This document shows positions 7,277-9,442 of a stretch of DNA of 9,442 nucleotides, in pieces. Origin of the DNA: an uncultured Bacteroidales bacterium. Its GTDB lineage: Bacteria; Bacteroidota; Bacteroidia; Bacteroidales; JAUNSR01. The notes under the pieces are model-generated. The model searched no databases. It was not told the DNA's origin and saw only the letters and a program-made list of their open reading frames with translations. The stretch's first letter is position 1. Each line of letters opens with the position of its first letter. A program made the translations under genes and the position numbers. The stretch spans positions 1 through 9,442 of the forward strand of contig CAMTOT010000102.1 in the NCBI GenBank assembly GCA_947074165.1, read 5' to 3'.

Positions 7277-7846
7277 TTATATTTTGTCAAGAGGTTTGCG
7301 ACGTTTATCCGCAAGTTGTTTATAATAAGATGGGGTCAGTCCTGTATTTTTTTTAAACTGGCTGCTCAGATGAGCTGTACTTGAATAATTTAGCATGAAT
7401 GCAATCTCACTAAGTGACATATCATCATACACAAGTAACTCCTTGACCCTCTCTATTTTTTGTGATATATAATATTTTTCAATTGTAGTACCCTCTACTT
7501 CCGAGAATAGAGATGAAAGATATGAATAATCATAATTAATCTGCTGAGAAAGATACTCTGACAGATTTATCTTAAGCTTATCATCTTTACGATGTACTAA
7601 ATCCCGGATACAATTTTTAATTTGCTCGATGCATTTAGAACGCTGATTATCTATCATTTCAAATCCCACAAGATTAAGTTCAGACACAATACTGACGGTC
7701 TGCTCTTTTGAAAGAGGGGTCTTCAGGTCTACCTCACCAAGAGATATATTGACTATTTCAATGTTCAGACGTGAAAAAATCTCCTTCACGACCATAATAC
7801 ACCGGTCACAAACCATATTCTTTATATATATTCTTTGCATAAGCAT
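7277..7846 (-). CDS. HMA-AraC fusion: metal-sensing transcriptional regulator
   Basis: This 189-residue protein joins a heavy-metal-associated domain (about 4-66) to an AraC-type DNA-binding domain (about 92-180). The first part has the metal-site motif NMVCDRC with Cys13 and Cys16, followed by a ferredoxin-like pattern (VVKEIFSRL, then VNISLGEVDL). The second part shows both AraC helix-turn-helix units: NLSEYLSQQINYDYSYLSSL and LSEIAFMLNYSSTAHLSSQF, then KKNTGLTPSYYKQL. Two further cysteines, Cys72 and Cys79, lie in the linker. The expected role is a one-component sensor that binds Cu(I) or Ag(I) through CxxC and controls this locus. The gene starts 7 bp after the copA stop and ends 9 bp before the next gene, so it is co-transcribed and may autoregulate. 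Met1 (7846) and Met3 (7840) are both possible starts. Whether it activates or represses cannot be seen. Similar fusions occur beside copper ATPases in Bacteroidota. Confidence 0.9.
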   Translation of the reverse strand: MLMQRIYIKNMVCDRCIMVVKEIFSRLNIEIVNISLGEVDLKTPLSKEQTVSIVSELNLVGFEMIDNQRSKCIEQIKNCIRDLVHRKDDKLKINLSEYLSQQINYDYSYLSSLFSEVEGTTIEKYYISQKIERVKELLVYDDMSLSEIAFMLNYSSTAHLSSQFKKNTGLTPSYYKQLADKRRKPLDKI

Positions 7847-7853
7847 ATAATAT

Positions 7854-9395
7854 TTACAGTTTTTTTGTCGAAAGATATTTTATCCTCAAACTATTTGCTA
7901 CAACGCTGACACTGCTAAAAGCCATGGCCGCGCCTGCAATCATTGGAGAAAGTAGTAATCCGAAAAAAGGATATAATACTCCGGCTGCTATAGGCACTCC
8001 TATCAGATTATATATAAATGCCCAAAACAAATTCTGTCGTATAGTCTTGACTGTCAGTTTCGAAATACGTATCGCATCATTAACTTTGCGCAAATCAGAC
8101 GAAACGATTGTGACATCAGCTACATTTATGGCAATATCACTTCCACTTCCCATCGCAATGCTTACATTAGCCTGAGCCAACGCTGCGCTATCATTTATTC
8201 CATCTCCAACCATAGCGACTATCCGACCATTCTGTTGCAGGGATTTGATGAATTCAGTCTTATCCGATGGTAGCATACGGGATTTAAACTCGTCAATTTC
8301 CACCTCTGCTGCTATCTGAGAAGCGGCCTTTTGGCTATCGCCTGTGAGCATATATACATTTATACCACGTTTTCGCAATATTCGAATGGCTTCTTTTGAG
8401 CTCTTCTTTACTTTATCAGCTACTTCAAAGTAAGCTAATATACGACCATCTGTACCAAAAATAACCTCACTGCCTTTATCAAAAATCAGAGAATGAGACT
8501 GTACACCGTTCTTTAATGCAAAATCAGAATTACCTATAAAAAATTTTCGCCCATCAAACTCTCCTGTTATACCCAATCCGGGAACATTCTGAAAATTTTC
8601 TATCTGTAACAATTCTTCTATTTTCACCTCAGACTTTACAGCTTCAGACAATGGATGTGTCGATCTTGATTCAAGGGAAAATAAAATTTTCTTAAACAAA
8701 GGATTATTATCAAACCATTCCATACGAATAACACTTGGCTTACCTTCTGTTATGGTCCCGGTTTTATCTAATACGACAGCATCAATATTTTTAGCTGTTT
8801 CCAGTATCTCCGCATTCTTTATCAATATTCCTTTCTGCGCTCCACTTCCTATACCTACCATGATTGCGGTTGGCGTAGCAAGACCTAAAGCACACGGACA
8901 AGCAATGATAAGTACGGTAACAAAGGCAAGTATGCCATGTATAAACCCACCTGTAGGATCAAATATCAGCCAAACGATAAAAGATATAACGGCTATAAAT
9001 ATTATAACAGGTACAAATACTGAAGCTATTTTATTTACCAGTTCCTGTACAGGTGGCTTACTATTCTGAGCCTCACGTACAAGACTTATGATATGTGATA
9101 AAACAGTATCACTGCCAACCTTCTTTGCTACGAAACGGAAACTACCATCTTTATTAATTGTACCGGCATAAACTTTGTTGCCTTTTTCCTTCTGTACCGG
9201 CATAGCTTCTCCGCTCAACATACTTTCATCAACATAAGAACTGCCATCAATGACATCTCCATCTACAGCAACTTTTTCACCCGGACGAACCACTATTACA
9301 TCGTTTGGAGTGATTAGTGATGCGGAAATTTCTTCGACCTTACCATCAATCTCTCTTAAAGCGGTAATAGGTTGTAATCCTATAAGACTTTTTAT
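7854..9395 (-). CDS. copA: Cu(I)-exporting P1B-type ATPase, 5'-truncated by adapter
   Basis: CopA exports cytoplasmic Cu(I) (or Ag(I)) using ATP. The visible 513 residues hold the actuator domain onward. In fragment numbering they show SGEAMPV at about 61-67, the transmembrane metal site CPCALGLATP (CPC 166-168), the phosphorylated Asp210 in DKTGTITEGKP, the HP motif at 247-248, GDGIND at 397-402, and in the last two helices Tyr462-Asn463 and MAFSS 491-495. CPC with YN and MxxSS is the P1B-1 copper signature. Reading on past the GTG at 9293-9291, the frame continues as LIGLQPITALREIDGKVEE, a typical actuator entry, so that GTG is an internal valine. About 200-300 N-terminal residues (HMA domain or domains and first four helices) are missing because the contig runs into Illumina adapter at 9396. 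It heads the operon with the HMA-AraC regulator; any promoter lies outside the window. Confidence 0.95.
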   Translation of the reverse strand: MKSLIGLQPITALREIDGKVEEISASLITPNDVIVVRPGEKVAVDGDVIDGSSYVDESMLSGEAMPVQKEKGNKVYAGTINKDGSFRFVAKKVGSDTVLSHIISLVREAQNSKPPVQELVNKIASVFVPVIIFIAVISFIVWLIFDPTGGFIHGILAFVTVLIIACPCALGLATPTAIMVGIGSGAQKGILIKNAEILETAKNIDAVVLDKTGTITEGKPSVIRMEWFDNNPLFKKILFSLESRSTHPLSEAVKSEVKIEELLQIENFQNVPGLGITGEFDGRKFFIGNSDFALKNGVQSHSLIFDKGSEVIFGTDGRILAYFEVADKVKKSSKEAIRILRKRGINVYMLTGDSQKAASQIAAEVEIDEFKSRMLPSDKTEFIKSLQQNGRIVAMVGDGINDSAALAQANVSIAMGSGSDIAINVADVTIVSSDLRKVNDAIRISKLTVKTIRQNLFWAFIYNLIGVPIAAGVLYPFFGLLLSPMIAGAAMAFSSVSVVANSLRIKYLSTKKL

Positions 9396-9442
9396 AGATC
9401 GGAAGAGCGTCGTGTAGGGAAAGAGTGTACGTCCTGGTGTAG
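9396..9442. other. Illumina TruSeq dual-index adapter sequence (not genomic)
   Basis: From 9396 the sequence reads AGATCGGAAGAGCGTCGTGT and continues to 9428 exactly as the reverse complement of the Illumina P5-side TruSeq read-1 adapter. The next eight bases, ACGTCCTG (9429-9436), are the reverse complement of CAGGACGT, which I recall as TruSeq HT i5 index D507. The last six, GTGTAG, are the start of the following P5 segment. This is synthetic library sequence left at a contig end and should be trimmed. The first A may be the A-tail added to the insert. Confidence 0.97.

Noticed and set aside
7924..9069. Plus-strand frames opposite copA
   Set aside because: They are antisense to conserved ATPase motifs such as CPC, DKTGT and GDGIND and show no protein-like pattern.
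9291..9293. GTG as the start codon of a 479-residue ATPase
   Set aside because: The frame stays open upstream to 9395 and encodes typical P1B-ATPase actuator sequence, so this GTG is an internal valine and the gene is 5'-incomplete.
1..9442. Defence island, CRISPR, toxin-antitoxin or mobile element involving the nuclease
   Set aside because: No repeats with spacers, transposase, integrase, immunity gene or other defence domains were seen; the nuclease stands alone and is convergent with a metal-efflux cluster.

Overview
The window is an AT-rich chromosomal segment that looks like Bacteroidota, probably Bacteroidales. The evidence is the gene content (an HMA-AraC fusion regulator beside a copper ATPase, and a small HFC/PP-type cysteine protein), A/T-rich leaders with no clear Shine-Dalgarno sites, and frequent ATA isoleucine codons. 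The genus cannot be fixed from the sequence alone.

Left part (1-1249). A fragment of a leftward gene may lie at 1-60. A rightward gene (112-1161) encodes a membrane-anchored DNA/RNA non-specific endonuclease of the DRGH (Serratia/NucA) family. It meets the leftward genes at a perfect 18-bp hairpin (1173-1225) that looks like a shared bidirectional terminator.

Right part (1250-9395). Six genes all lie on the minus strand. In transcription order they are: the C-terminal two-thirds of a CopA-type Cu(I) P1B-ATPase; a 189-residue regulator with an N-terminal CxxC heavy-metal domain fused to an AraC-type DNA-binding domain; a 142-residue exported cysteine-rich protein; then, after a 137-bp gap with two small inverted repeats, a TolC-like outer membrane channel, an RND permease and a short membrane fusion protein. 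Inside each of the two blocks the gaps are only 4-12 bp, so each block reads as an operon, and the two may be one. The suggested logic is a copper or silver resistance island: CopA exports Cu(I) from the cytoplasm, the HMA-AraC protein senses metal, the cysteine-rich protein may handle metal in the envelope, and the tripartite pump moves metal (or another toxic compound) out across the outer membrane. The substrate of the RND pump is inferred from its neighbours; its own motifs do not prove metal specificity.

The right end is not genomic. From 9396 to 9442 the sequence matches the Illumina TruSeq dual-index adapter, including an 8-base index that reads as the reverse complement of i5 index D507. 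The copA gene is therefore cut by a library adapter left at a contig end, and its missing 5' part is an assembly artefact, not a biological truncation.

No tRNA, rRNA, CRISPR array, insertion sequence, phage gene or integration site was seen.
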